Shown here: positions 40,840-51,092 of the stretch, piece by piece
Numbering within the stretch: position 1 is the stretch's first letter
Layout: each line of letters starts with the position of its first letter
Assembly (NCBI GenBank): GCA_013399895.1
Contig: VXBA01001116.1
Coordinates: 1,116,117-1,180,116, forward strand
Direction of reading: 5' to 3'
Source: Serilophus lunatus
Lineage: Eukaryota > Chordata > Aves > Passeriformes > Eurylaimidae
DNA: 64,000 nt
Notes under the pieces: model-generated
Told to the model about the DNA's origin: nothing
The model's database searches: none
Seen by the model: only the letters and a program-made list of their open reading frames with translations
Position numbers and translations under genes: made by a program

Positions 40840-42507
40840 CATAAAACATGTAATTCAGTTCCACAACAGTTTCTGAAACAGTAATAATGAAGGGTCAATG
40901 AATATCATTGTCTGCAGAAGGATTGCTTACTGACATGGTTAATTTGCATACTGCAAGCCACAGAAATAAATACAGATTCAGTGAAACACCTAATCAGCTA
41001 GAAATGGAGTCACATTTCCCCAGTAAAATGTCAGGAAACAAAGAAATTGCAGTTATTCAGTAATGGTGCAATCCTGAACCAACATTCCTCAGACAAAATA
41101 ATAGAATCTCCATCAATCATCACATGCACCAAATATAAGCCACTGTTGCAACATGACTTAACAGGATCTATATCTCCTGGTCTGGAAATAAATGTCTGTG
41201 CTTTCTCTTGACACTTGGAGTGTTTTCCATAAGTATGGTAGTTTAATTTTCTGATAGATATCCATTATTCCTTGGCTAAGTTCTATTCAAGTGACGTTAT
41301 CTCATAACCCTCTGCATATTTTTTGCTCTTGATAAGTCTTGAAAAACAGTAAATCTAAAGTTGGTGCCCAAAATTAATCACTCAGCATATTGATATACAC
41401 AAGCAGGGATGCTGCTTGTCTCAGATTTGCAGCACATGATTGAAAATAAGTGATTCTCAAGTTCTGTGCACCCAAATGAGTTTTGAAGTCAGATCAGACT
41501 GAACTGTACCTGAAAATATTGTGTATTTGAATTTCTGTGTTCCAGAACTAAGTCTTATCTTGACCCACAAAATGTGAAGTCATTTACCCCTTTAGATTTT
41601 TTCTTTAAATACTTTTTTTCTTATTTAGATGCCAAAACATCTTTGTATGTTGTTTTATTTCTGCCTCAGCTTACCACATTATTTTTTTAAACTTTTTTTT
41701 TTTTTTTCTCTAGTCAGGTAAAACCATTTTAACTTCAAAGCACAGCTTCCAAAATAACTCAGACTCTTCCTACTTTTGCATTTGCTAGAAATTTACACAT
41801 ACTTTGTGTTCCCTTATTCAAGTGACTAATGAAAACCTCGAAGAGTATCAATGCTGACTAGCCCTGGCAAAATCCCATTTCAAATGGGCTGTATTTGCAC
41901 AGTGAACTATTTATTTCCTAACCAGTTTTGAGAACATGTCACATTAGTTTTATCAAGACACTATCTTCCTGATTTGTTTATGAAGATCTTAAACTTGCCA
42001 CTGCTTTTCTCCCATCCTGCTGGGGAATGACCTGCTGGATTTGAAAGTTTTTCTTATTTTCTGATTTTATATTAAATAAATTTGCATTAAAATGGCAGAT
42101 AAAACCAGATAGGGAAGTTCCTTTCCAAAAGAATGTAAAAGTTGCATCCTTCTCTCAGCCTGCCCATGAGGGAAAATGAAATGAACTCCTGGAAACTGGA
42201 AGAAACAACCTGTTCATTGGCCACATTTGTTGCATCAACAAACAGCTGGATTTCTGTTCTCTCTATTCAGTGTTGGGTAAAATCTAGAAAACATTTGAGG
42301 GAGCAACACCTTTACTGTCTGGTTCCGTGCTCACAGAGATGACCATTAAATCAACACATGCACAGCCAGACAAATACACCGTTCTTAGAATTATTCAGAC
42401 TGCAAAAGACATTTCAAATCATCAAGCCCAATTGTATTTAAAGTGAAAATGTGTTCTAATGAAACCAATCAAAGAATAAATGCAGCAACAGATGAACAAA
42501 AGAACTC

Positions 42508-42536
<29 letters not shown>
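42508..42536. repeat. A29 homopolymer
   Basis: Pure A run on the plus strand in intron 1. The preceding sequence shows no recognisable coding or transposon origin. Confidence 0.96.
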
Positions 42537-42541
<5 letters not shown>

Positions 42542-43768
42542 CTGCCCACTTGACTTGCTAATAAAACTTGAATCATGCTTTGCCCACCTATTTTATATCT
42601 ATTTAATCATGATTATTAGAGAAACAAGTTACAAACACTCAGAGAGGCTTGGCATTTTACCTCAGACATGTGTAAATCTGGAAACATAGTTTGAAAATAA
42701 CAATCCATGTCCCCATAGATCTTTCATGCTATCCATGAAATTAAAAAACACCTTCCCTCCTGCATGTACATCACCTTGAGTGTTAAAAAAATCACCTTAA
42801 GCCATAAGGAAAGTGACCAAAGAGAAGTGGCACCATTATGGTCTGTTATAATTGCATCACATGTGTATCACTGCAATTTCAGTAAAAGAAATGCCATACC
42901 TGCTGTGACATTATTTTTCTATGAAATAGTTCTTTTAAACCTTTTGGTTGGGCCCAACACTGCAATGTTCTCATCTTTTTCAATGTGCTTTTCCTGTCTC
43001 TAGGCAGTATCATTTTTATGTGACTCAGGGAAGGATTTTTTTTTTCTTGAAAATATGTTTGTGGAAAAAAGCTCAGCAACAACAGCCACATAAATATTTT
43101 GGAGTGTACCGTGTGTTTTCTTACGTGTTAATGAATAGATGGGCAGTTACTCAGTTTTGGTTGGAGAGTTTTGGAGGTTATTTTAGTAATGGGAAGGGTT
43201 TTTTCCCTGCATTAATCATGTACTTCTGCACAGAGATTCTACGGGTGCAGCTCCTGATGACTCTACTACTTGCAAATATGCAGATTGTTACTTAAAGCTT
43301 TTTTGACATCACTGAGGTGTCTATATCTATAAAGCTAAACAGATTTGTAGGTTAGGAGCTTTACATACTGCTTTTAGGGTGTTTGTATAGCGCTTTTTGA
43401 TCAGCCATGTGTGATATTATGAATGCAAGTAGAGTAATACTTTCATTCACCAAGGCCTGTTTGAGTTTTTATTGATTTCACTGAATTGCTGATGGGAGTG
43501 AAAGTTGCTTATTAATTGTTTTTCTGTATCAGAATCCCACAGTGCAGTGGTACAGGCATATATGTGGAAGCCATGGATGCACACAGGCTGCCACTCCTCT
43601 GTGTGTACAGGCCTTACTGCAGGAAAGGAATTCTGAACATGGAAAAATATTTATCACAACAGATGTCAATACACCTCATGCTATAATTCACTAATGCTTA
43701 TTGATACAGTTTAGATGATGAGTTATCAGGGACTATGATATAAGCAGAGCAAATTAACATGAGACATT

Positions 43769-43792
43769 AAAAAAAAAGAAAAAAAAAAAAAA
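43769..43792. repeat. A-rich run with one G
   Basis: About 23 A residues interrupted by a single G, roughly 90 bp before the CR1 tail at 43.9 kb. Confidence 0.92.
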
Positions 43793-43881
43793 GCCTAAGA
43801 CTTCTCAAACTTAATATATCCACATGCAAAAACACAGACCAAAATTGATCAAACCCAAACTTGAACTGTCTCTGAGTTACT

Positions 43882-43951
43882 CCATGGCAGGGAAGTTGGA
43901 ACTATGTGACACTTTAGGCCCCTTCCAACCCACACTATTCTATGATTCTAA
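43882..43951 (+). mobile_element. CR1 retrotransposon 3' tail
   Basis: The stretch CATGGCAGGGAAGTTGGAAC continues to CCCCTTCCAACCCACACTAT and ends TTCTATGATTCTA. This is the standard 3' end of a bird CR1 element in the plus orientation, cut to about 70 bp. It lies in intron 1, antisense to HAPLN1. Confidence 0.85.
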
Positions 43952-46784
43952 CTTTTCCTTCTTTCTACACTGGAGTAGTTTGAAACTTGTTTTCTACCAC
44001 TTAGATTTCTGTCAAGCACATTTCTTATCTACCCTGTCTCCATTGCCCATATGTTGCTTGTAGACTGCAAGCATTTAAGGTAATTAGGAAATATTATTAA
44101 TGGAAAGCTGTCTCAAGATAATGGTCTCCTGCTATTAGACAAATGCCAAGATGACATTTTTTGAAGTGAGAGACATATATCCAGGGACAGTCTTCTGGTC
44201 TCATGATTTTATTTCTATTATGCCAGACAATTAACAATGTAGATTTTGTCCTGGTGTGACCTGCCCTAGGAAATGGCAGTGGCTCTGTGTGCCAGTGACT
44301 CAGGGGGGAAGGTTTGGCCTGGCAAAGACTCTCATTAGCAGAGTTTGCATCTCCTTCCATCAGGAGCTCTTGTGATTCACACTGCCAGGAGAATCACACA
44401 CAGGCCAGGCAGAGCTGAAAAGAAAAGTGAGTCACCTGTGAGGCACAGAATCCAGTCAATTATCCCATTTGCTTTTGTGGTATTTGACCTTCCTAGTCTT
44501 TAATTCTCAAACTTTGCCTGAATGTACAATATTCATAAGTGTTTGCCCGACTAATGGAAAAGCAGAATTCCTTCTCATTTTAGCCAGTAGCTCATGCACT
44601 GTGTTAACAACCTCCTGTGGAAGTGTCTCCTGTAAGGCTTGAGAAGATTTTCAGAGTAGTCAGTGCAGGTTACTGCTGTGTGGCTTCTTGTTGCCTGTTT
44701 TAAATGTTTGTTTTCAGAGCTATTGATGCTGTTTAAGACATCAATTCTGTTGTCCTAATTAAAAGAAAACAAAAGAGCCTTTTTTAAAAAAAAAATAAAT
44801 CCAAGAGAATGAGAAGGACATGGAAACTGCTCTGCTGAGTGTGATGTAGCCATTTGTGTTACTGATCAATGATGAAAATCAGGAGAATATGAGGCACAGG
44901 GAGCTGACTTTGCCAGGTATTTTAATATTGCTTTGCTCCAGGAGCTGTTGTGCCACTTACTTGAAAAATGTGGGATCAGAACCATGGATTCAGCACCTAG
45001 TTTGGCTCCCTGGGGGATGACTGCAGTGGGAGCTGTGATGATGGTGACATTTTGAAAAATCTTAGTAAGCAGAAGCATGTAATTTGGCCATACAGCATAA
45101 ATCTCATCATAAAGTATGTCCAAATGCATGTTTGGCTGCTTAAAACTCTGTCATTTGATAGGACCCTTTGCAGAGCTATGAGAACTGACAGCACCTGAAC
45201 ATCCACCACTGAATAAACAATCCAGGGGACCAAAAAACCATTTTTCTTTTCCTAATAAAAAGAAAGGGCAGTCAAAGCCAAAGTGATTGCAATGTCTGAG
45301 GGAGGTGGAGATAAAGAGCAGGTGGGGAAAAAGAAGTTGGAGAGGGTTTATGACCTTTTATCAGCCATCAGAAATAATACATTTTCTTCCTCTAGCTTGT
45401 CATTGACAAAATATTCAGGAAACAAAAGAAAATTTAAGTTAAACAATGCATATCCTGTGTAATAAAAGAGTTTGGGAAGGAGCTTTGGAATCTATCTGCT
45501 GAACAAAACTTCTGAAAAAATATTTTTATAGAAATACCTTCACTTTTGCATCAAACTAAGTGTTAAGTTATGGCTATTTGTCACTTGGAAATAGTTGTTT
45601 ATGGCAAATCATAAGTAAAAGCTGAACTGATTTTTTTTCAGATCTATTAGGCACTTTAGAGGCAGAAATAACCTCTCCTGAAAGTCTATTTAAAAACCCG
45701 AAGCAAACAAACAAACAAAAAAATCAAACTTAGCTGATTTTTTTTTTTAATCTTGGTGTTATACTAGACTAAAACTAACCACTTACATTTAAATTGCAAC
45801 CGAATTAGTTACAGATGGCGTGAATAAAAGAAAATATGCCAAAAGACTCGGCAATATCCACTAGGTGGCATGTGGTGACCATGTTAAATCACCTTATCTC
45901 CACAAAACCTCCCATTCATACAGCAGATAAAGAACTGCATTATTAATTTATACCACTGCATCCACTCTACACCTAATATTTGTTTAGCCAGCTGTTTCCT
46001 CTAATCCTCCCTAAACACGATTGATTGAAATCCTAAGTATATTCAGACTTTTTTTTTTTTTACCCCAAAGAACATTCTGTTGCCTACAAGTTACAAGCTG
46101 CCTTTTCAAGTGCACTACTGTATGCTACAGTTACTAACAGAGGAGACAGAATGTCTAATACTTCCTCACAAGCAACAGAAGCAGCTTGTCATATGAAAAT
46201 AACTTTTTTCCCCCCCCCCTCAAAACTTTTCATTTCCACAGAGTTTTAAGCAATGAAATACACTGTCGGGTTTACAATGAGACAGAAATGCAAAATACTT
46301 CAACTTCCAAAGACAGTTTAAGTGCTGCTTCAGTGAAAAGGCAAATGAAAAGCAGAAAACATTAATTTCAGTCCTCACACTTTAATCCTTGCAGTGAATT
46401 GGAAAACTTTTAATGTATTTAAATATAAGCAATTGCAAAGTCTCTCTTCGCTTGAAGATCTCAAAACATGTTTTAAGGGGTGGCCCATTTTACTTCCAGG
46501 TTTTTGCTGAGGGGCAAGGAGGTTAAGCAAGTTCATTAAGTATTGATAACAGTTCTTTCGGCTCCAGGTTGTGACCAAGAGTGGACAAAAATATTCTTTT
46601 TAACCACATACCAGCATAAAATCAGAAAAGCTGTGGACCTGCAGTAGAAAAAGCTCTTATTGTTTTTACAAACTGTAAAAATAAGGGTGCACTTCATCAT
46701 GCAACAGAAACTCCTCCACCCTTTTCAGAAATCTCTTTTCCCACTGCCCCAAAACTTTAGGATTTTTATTTCTGGCTGGTTTGT

Positions 46785-46869
46785 ATGTTTGGATTTTTTT
46801 TGGTTGCTGTTGGTTTCTGTGGGGTTTGTTTTGTTGCTTTGTTGCTTTGTTTTTTGTCTTTTTTTTAGT
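46785..46869. repeat. G/T-rich low-complexity tract
   Basis: About 85 bp almost free of A, with repeated TTGTTGCTTTG units. The hydrophobic open frame across it is compositional. Confidence 0.8.
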
Positions 46870-48319
46870 AGCTGCTGGTTGTTATAACCATGCTCACTGA
46901 AACTGAGAGGAAACTGAACCTAGTAGGTTTATAGTGAAAGGATGTTTTGCAGTGAGTTACATTGTCAATGCAATCCTCTGAAGAGGGCATTGCTGTGGAT
47001 TTTTGTGGCTCTTTCTTATTGAAATATGCTCATACATTCACGACTCTTGGTGGGAAGACAGCCCCTTTGGCACAATTTCAGTGTAGTCTGGCACTGTCTT
47101 AATTATTACATTGATTTTTGGTTTTGTTGAGTCTGAGAAAGCTGCTTTCTACAATTTTGTCCTTACTTTGCTGTGTTGAAATGTATCACAAATTGATATT
47201 TCCCCCCCATTTCCTTTATGTTTCCTGGTACATTTTGCCTTCTTTCCCCCCGCCTTGATATTAAATGTAATACAGGTAAATATATAAGGGTTAGAATCTC
47301 AGGTAATGCACTCAGAGAAACTCGACTCAGCTGTGGTTTTTAGCCTTCATTAGATATGAACAGCCAAGGGAGCATGAGCTGTCTCTGTGTAGCATCCTAC
47401 AGATTTGGCATCCTGCATGACCCCCCCTTTGGCGTGAGGCTGCAGGCTCCTGGTTCCCTCTTCACAGGAGGTGGTGATAATTTTCCTGGTTATGATAAAT
47501 TTCTCCACGTGCTGAAAATAACCTGCCTCTAAAAACTCTGTTGAGAGGGTGTGTATCCATAGTTACGCAGCCTCCCTGCACCTATGCTTTCAACTACCAC
47601 ATCACAATCTTTTCCTAACGAAACAAAAGGACCCTTTCCAGGTTGCTTCCTTCCACGTTTAGGCACTGAAACAATCTTGGTAGCCATTAACACAAACTCA
47701 TTGCTGTTCACCAGCGTCATGGTTCTCTTGCACAAATTGCCAAGTTCACAGAGCCTCCTGAAGGTGTCATTTACATGACATCACAAAGCAACATATATGG
47801 CAGCATCTGCCGCCCTGGAAGATCCCAGCAGTAATTAAGCTCTCACTAATTATACATAAATAGCAATAAACGTCCTTGAATCAAACACAAAACTGCTTTC
47901 CAGCCCTTTCTATCTAAACCTACCACACAAGAAGTTTTACCACGAAACACATTTTGAGTGAAACATTTGTACATATTTTACCCCAAACCCCAAATAAACA
48001 GGCAGTAAAATTATACAATTATCACAGTCGTGGACCAGCTAACGTCCAGCTACACATATAAAAATGCTGTAGCATCAAGCTTCCTTGATGAGTGCAGATA
48101 GTACAGAAATCAATGCCAAGAGTCATTCAGGCTTTCCCTGACAATAAGTAGCCAAATATGACATCAGTATGTAACATATCACATCTTATCAGAATCTCCA
48201 TACTTCTGGCTGAATGGGCAGTACTTTGTGCAGATCCATTTCAGTTTGTTCAGTCTACCATACTCTTACTCCTACATCCTAAAAACTTCCAAAAAGTGTC
48301 TGAATGGATGGAGAAACAC

Positions 48320-48320
<1 letters not shown>

Positions 48321-48356
<36 letters not shown>

Positions 48357-48363
48357 AAAAAAA
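48321..48363. repeat. A43 run with one G
   Basis: A residues from 48321 to 48363, broken only by G at 48344. It lies within intron 1, about 400 bp from the candidate first exon. Confidence 0.96.
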
Positions 48364-48695
48364 CCCCAACTCTCTGTGAATTGTATAATCCCATAGGAGA
48401 AAGTCACAGAGCAGAAGTACACAACTTTTGTCTTTCAGACGGAATCTGCAGTTGCAATTTGATCCCTCCTTTGGTAACAGAGAGCGCTTAAAGTCAAAGA
48501 CATTGAAGTTAGCCAGTTTCAATCCGTCTTTAACCCTCGCCCCCCGCCTCAGCTGCCAAATTAAATCGCTCAAAAACCCCTTCAGCACAGCCCTGCAGCT
48601 GATGCCACAGGCGATGCTTACTGGATTCCCATCCTACTCGGAGAAGAAAAGGAGCAACAAACTTTCCCAAAACTTTGATTATATATATTTCAGGT

Positions 48696-48712
48696 TTTTT
48701 TCCTTCCTCTTT

Positions 48713-48743
<31 letters not shown>

Positions 48744-48750
48744 CTTTTTT
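48696..48750. repeat. T/C-rich run next to the candidate exon 1 donor
   Basis: A polypyrimidine stretch on the plus strand (A/G-rich on the minus strand), immediately intronic to the weaker candidate donor at 48752. Confidence 0.9.
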
Positions 48751-48752
48751 AC

Positions 48753-49100
48753 CTTGCGCAGAGCTCCCGGGTCGAGATGCTGTCAGAACTCTCCAGCAGT
48801 TTGGGTCGGAGGGCAGCGAAGTGCGGACGAAGTTTTTTGGTGCTCACCTTAAGTCAGTGTGTGCGTGTTGCGTGTCTTATGTCCCGAGTGTCTCTTTGTG
48901 GCTCTGGGTGGCAGAGGACCTGATCCAGGGAAGAGAGAGCCACTTTCTCACCGAGAGGAAAAGAAAAGCAACACGTCATGAGTTAAGTACGCCTCCAAGA
49001 TGTCTTAATTACAGCTCAACGTGCTTCCATTCAGACCCCAGGAATGAGAGGAAAAAATAAACCCACACACACGCGGTTTCCTTCTCTCTCACACACACAC
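48753..49100 (-). promoter_or_regulatory. HAPLN1: Candidate HAPLN1 first exon (5' UTR) and promoter zone
   Basis: This is the best candidate for the untranslated first exon, though not proven. On the minus strand two splice donors are visible. A strong one reads TTAAG then GTGAGC (exon end 48848, GT at 48847-48846). A weaker one reads GCGCAAG then GTAAAA (exon end 48753, GT at 48752-48751), directly before a long A-rich run. The zone is richer in GC and CpG than the flanking intron. It contains a SOX-like core, ACAAAG, within 48891-48900 on the minus strand, and SOX9 is a known activator of HAPLN1. No clear TATA box fixes the transcription start, so the right-hand limit given here is arbitrary. 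The CpG-rich block at 50.74-51.26 kb is an alternative promoter. Confidence 0.35.
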
Positions 49101-49120
49101 CCACGCACACCCACCCCGTC
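49060..49120. repeat. CA-rich simple sequence
   Basis: Interrupted CA/CCA repeats flanking a short CT run, located just upstream of the candidate first exon in the direction of HAPLN1 transcription. Confidence 0.8.
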
Positions 49121-49128
49121 CCAGCACG

Positions 49129-49170
49129 CTGTCCTCGCCCTCCAGGTCCCTGTCCTCGCCCCTTAGGTCC
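49129..49170. repeat. 21-bp tandem duplication
   Basis: Two adjacent 21-bp copies begin CTGTCCTCGCCC and end AGGTCC, with three differences in the middle. Confidence 0.9.
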
Positions 49171-49242
49171 AGCCCTCCCAGATCCGCACCTAAAAAAGTC
49201 CCGAAATGCACACAAGTCCCGAGCTAAAAACTACACGGGGCT

Positions 49243-49263
49243 TAAAAAAAAAAAAAAAAAAAA
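49243..49263. repeat. A21 homopolymer
   Basis: Pure A run just outside the candidate promoter zone. Confidence 0.95.
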
Positions 49264-50222
49264 GAAGGTGTGTGTTGTGTGGGGGGGTGGAAATGAAGTT
49301 GGTAGTGTTCCTCGTGAAGGGACCATTGAATTGAGGGATTTAGGGTGTGTGACACCCTGAGAAACATGATACTTCTGACCACTTGCCTCTGCTCACTCCC
49401 AGCCCCCGCTCCTCATTCACTCCCCCACCCACCCTACCATTAAATTTAAGGGTGGAAACGTGGTTTCAGGCAGGGAGAAAGTGATGCGTGAAGGGGACTT
49501 GTAGTGAGATGGAAGCAGCTGGACCTAACAGGATCCCCTTCTGTTTTCCTTTTACCCCCAACTTCCAATTGAATTATTAATGCAGGAAACAAACCCAGCT
49601 TCTCTTATTACACCCCAAATACAGAACACACCTTGCTCAAGGCACTGGCATCATCAACTCCTAATGTCAGGCAACTGCTGGCCCTGAGTTTTAATGCAAT
49701 TTCTAAACACCACCTCCGGCCAAAGTATTCCTCCAGCATCAAAAATTTCTGGATTGTGGTCCATTTCACACCACAAGACACACAATCCCACGGGAGTCTG
49801 CTAAAATCCGTGCAGTATGTGGCTTTAACCCTCTACGTGCCATGGAATGAAAAAACATCAGAGATTGAATCTCACCCCTTATAAGTGCAGACAAAAGGTG
49901 CTGACATTGTTGTATCTCTGAATGTGTCTTACTTAAAAAACCGACCAACCCAAAGCCAAAACCCCAAATCAAACAACAACAGATGAAAGGAAAGGAGACA
50001 AAAAAGGCCAGGCCTTGGTATTGCAGGTTGGCAAATTTGAGGTCCAATACTATTTATTTAGGGCAGGTGTTACTTTCCTCCAGTTGAAAAAAACAAGATT
50101 CTTGATGCCTAGTCTCCAGACAGCAGTAAGAAGTGTATGTGGAATTCTTAAACTCTAAAATCTGCCAGATTAAAAAAATGTAAGTAACTCAGACAACTTG
50201 GTCTTGTGGATTAATTTTATCC

Positions 50223-50242
50223 TTTTTTTTTTTTTTTTTTTT
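50223..50242. repeat. T20 homopolymer
   Basis: Pure T run in the upstream flank. Confidence 0.95.
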
Positions 50243-50601
50243 CCTTGTCCCCTTTATCCAGTGGTAAACACAAGAATGTAACTGCGTCACAGCCACTGCA
50301 ACTCTCCAACATCATTTTTTAGTCTGGGCCTAAGCTAAGCTTTTATCATTGTGGGTGTCAAACTCTCAGCCTGCACCATCAAAAGAGGATGCAGCCCATC
50401 AATCCTGCTCGATCAGGAAATGCCAGAGCCTGACACATCCTGGTGAGAAGGCACATGTGAAGGGACATCGGTTTCACCAGCGTCACCGAGCAGGGGTCAC
50501 CACTGCTGTGTCTCATCGGCCTCTTCACAGCACATCCCACTGGAAGGAAAAATAAAACGTAAATAAAACAAACCCCAAGCAAATAAACAGGCCTCTGCCC
50601 T

Positions 50602-50683
50602 AGAATCGTGGAATATCGTGAGCAGGAAGGGACCCACAGGGATCATCCAGGACTTCCCAACAATCCCACCCTGTGCCCGAGAG
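50602..50683 (-). mobile_element. CR1 retrotransposon 3' fragment
   Basis: The plus strand reads AGAATCGTGGAATATCGTGA, then GCAGGAAGGGACCCACAGGG and CAACAATCCCACCCTGTGCC. This matches the reverse complement of a CR1 3' region common in modern birds. The fragment is about 80 bp and borders the CpG-rich block to its right. Confidence 0.85.
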
Positions 50684-50851
50684 AGGGAAATATCAGGGTG
50701 TCGGTTTGTGGTTATCAATAAAACCGGGGAAAGGAAAATAACGGTGCGAAATAACGAGGTGCAGGGGCTCAGGGAGTGCCTCGGAGCCCCGGGCAGGGCG
50801 GCACCGACCCCTCCCGGCCGAACAAAGGGACGTTTCTTCGGGGCGGCGGGT

Positions 50852-50890
50852 TCCCGTCCCATCCCGTCCCGTCCCGTCCCATCCCATTCC
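50852..50890. repeat. TCCCG/TCCCA pentamer microsatellite
   Basis: About eight imperfect copies of a TCCCR unit lie inside the CpG-rich block. The unit alternates between a CpG-bearing form (TCCCG) and a form in which G is replaced by A (TCCCA). Confidence 0.9.
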
Positions 50891-51029
50891 GCCCCGCCTC
50901 CGCCGCGGGGGAAGCGGCCTCGGATTTCAATAACAGAGGGGGCTTTGATGGGCTACGGCGAGAAAACACATCCTTGGAGGCGGCGGGAGGGGCCGGCGGG
51001 GCCCCGCGGGCGGACAGGATGCTGTGGAT

Positions 51030-51092
51030 GGGATGCGGAATGCGAGATGCGGGATGCAGGATGCAGGATGCGGGATGCAGGATGCGGGAGGC
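51030..51092. repeat. 7-bp minisatellite (RGGATGC)n
   Basis: Nine contiguous 7-bp units run without a gap: GGGATGC, GGAATGC, GAGATGC, GGGATGC, AGGATGC, AGGATGC, GGGATGC, AGGATGC and GGGAGGC. Edge units are the most diverged, as expected for replication slippage. The translated DAGCRM-type repeat on the plus strand is a by-product. Confidence 0.93.

Larger units (their letters stand above)
21840..48752 (-). other. HAPLN1: HAPLN1 intron 1 (limits depend on first exon)
   Basis: This is roughly 27 kb of non-coding sequence between the signal-peptide exon and the candidate first exon. It contains an ancient CR1 relic (30.3-31.0 kb), two short CR1 tails (37.2 and 43.9 kb), several long homopolymers (39.9, 42.5 and 48.3 kb), an AT tract (40.8 kb) and short direct duplications (33.24 and 37.5 kb). 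Two stretches look like complex single-copy DNA that could be conserved regulatory elements: 22490-22720 and 34620-35160. The right boundary moves to 48847 if the stronger donor is used. Confidence 0.6.

Noticed and set aside
39882..42536. Long T40 and A29 runs as tails of processed pseudogenes
   Set aside because: No coding remnant or target-site duplication was visible beside either run, so they are listed as simple repeats.
48428..49060. 210-codon open frame on the plus strand
   Set aside because: It runs through a poly-T tract that encodes a phenylalanine run and crosses the candidate first exon on the other strand. There is no family resemblance.
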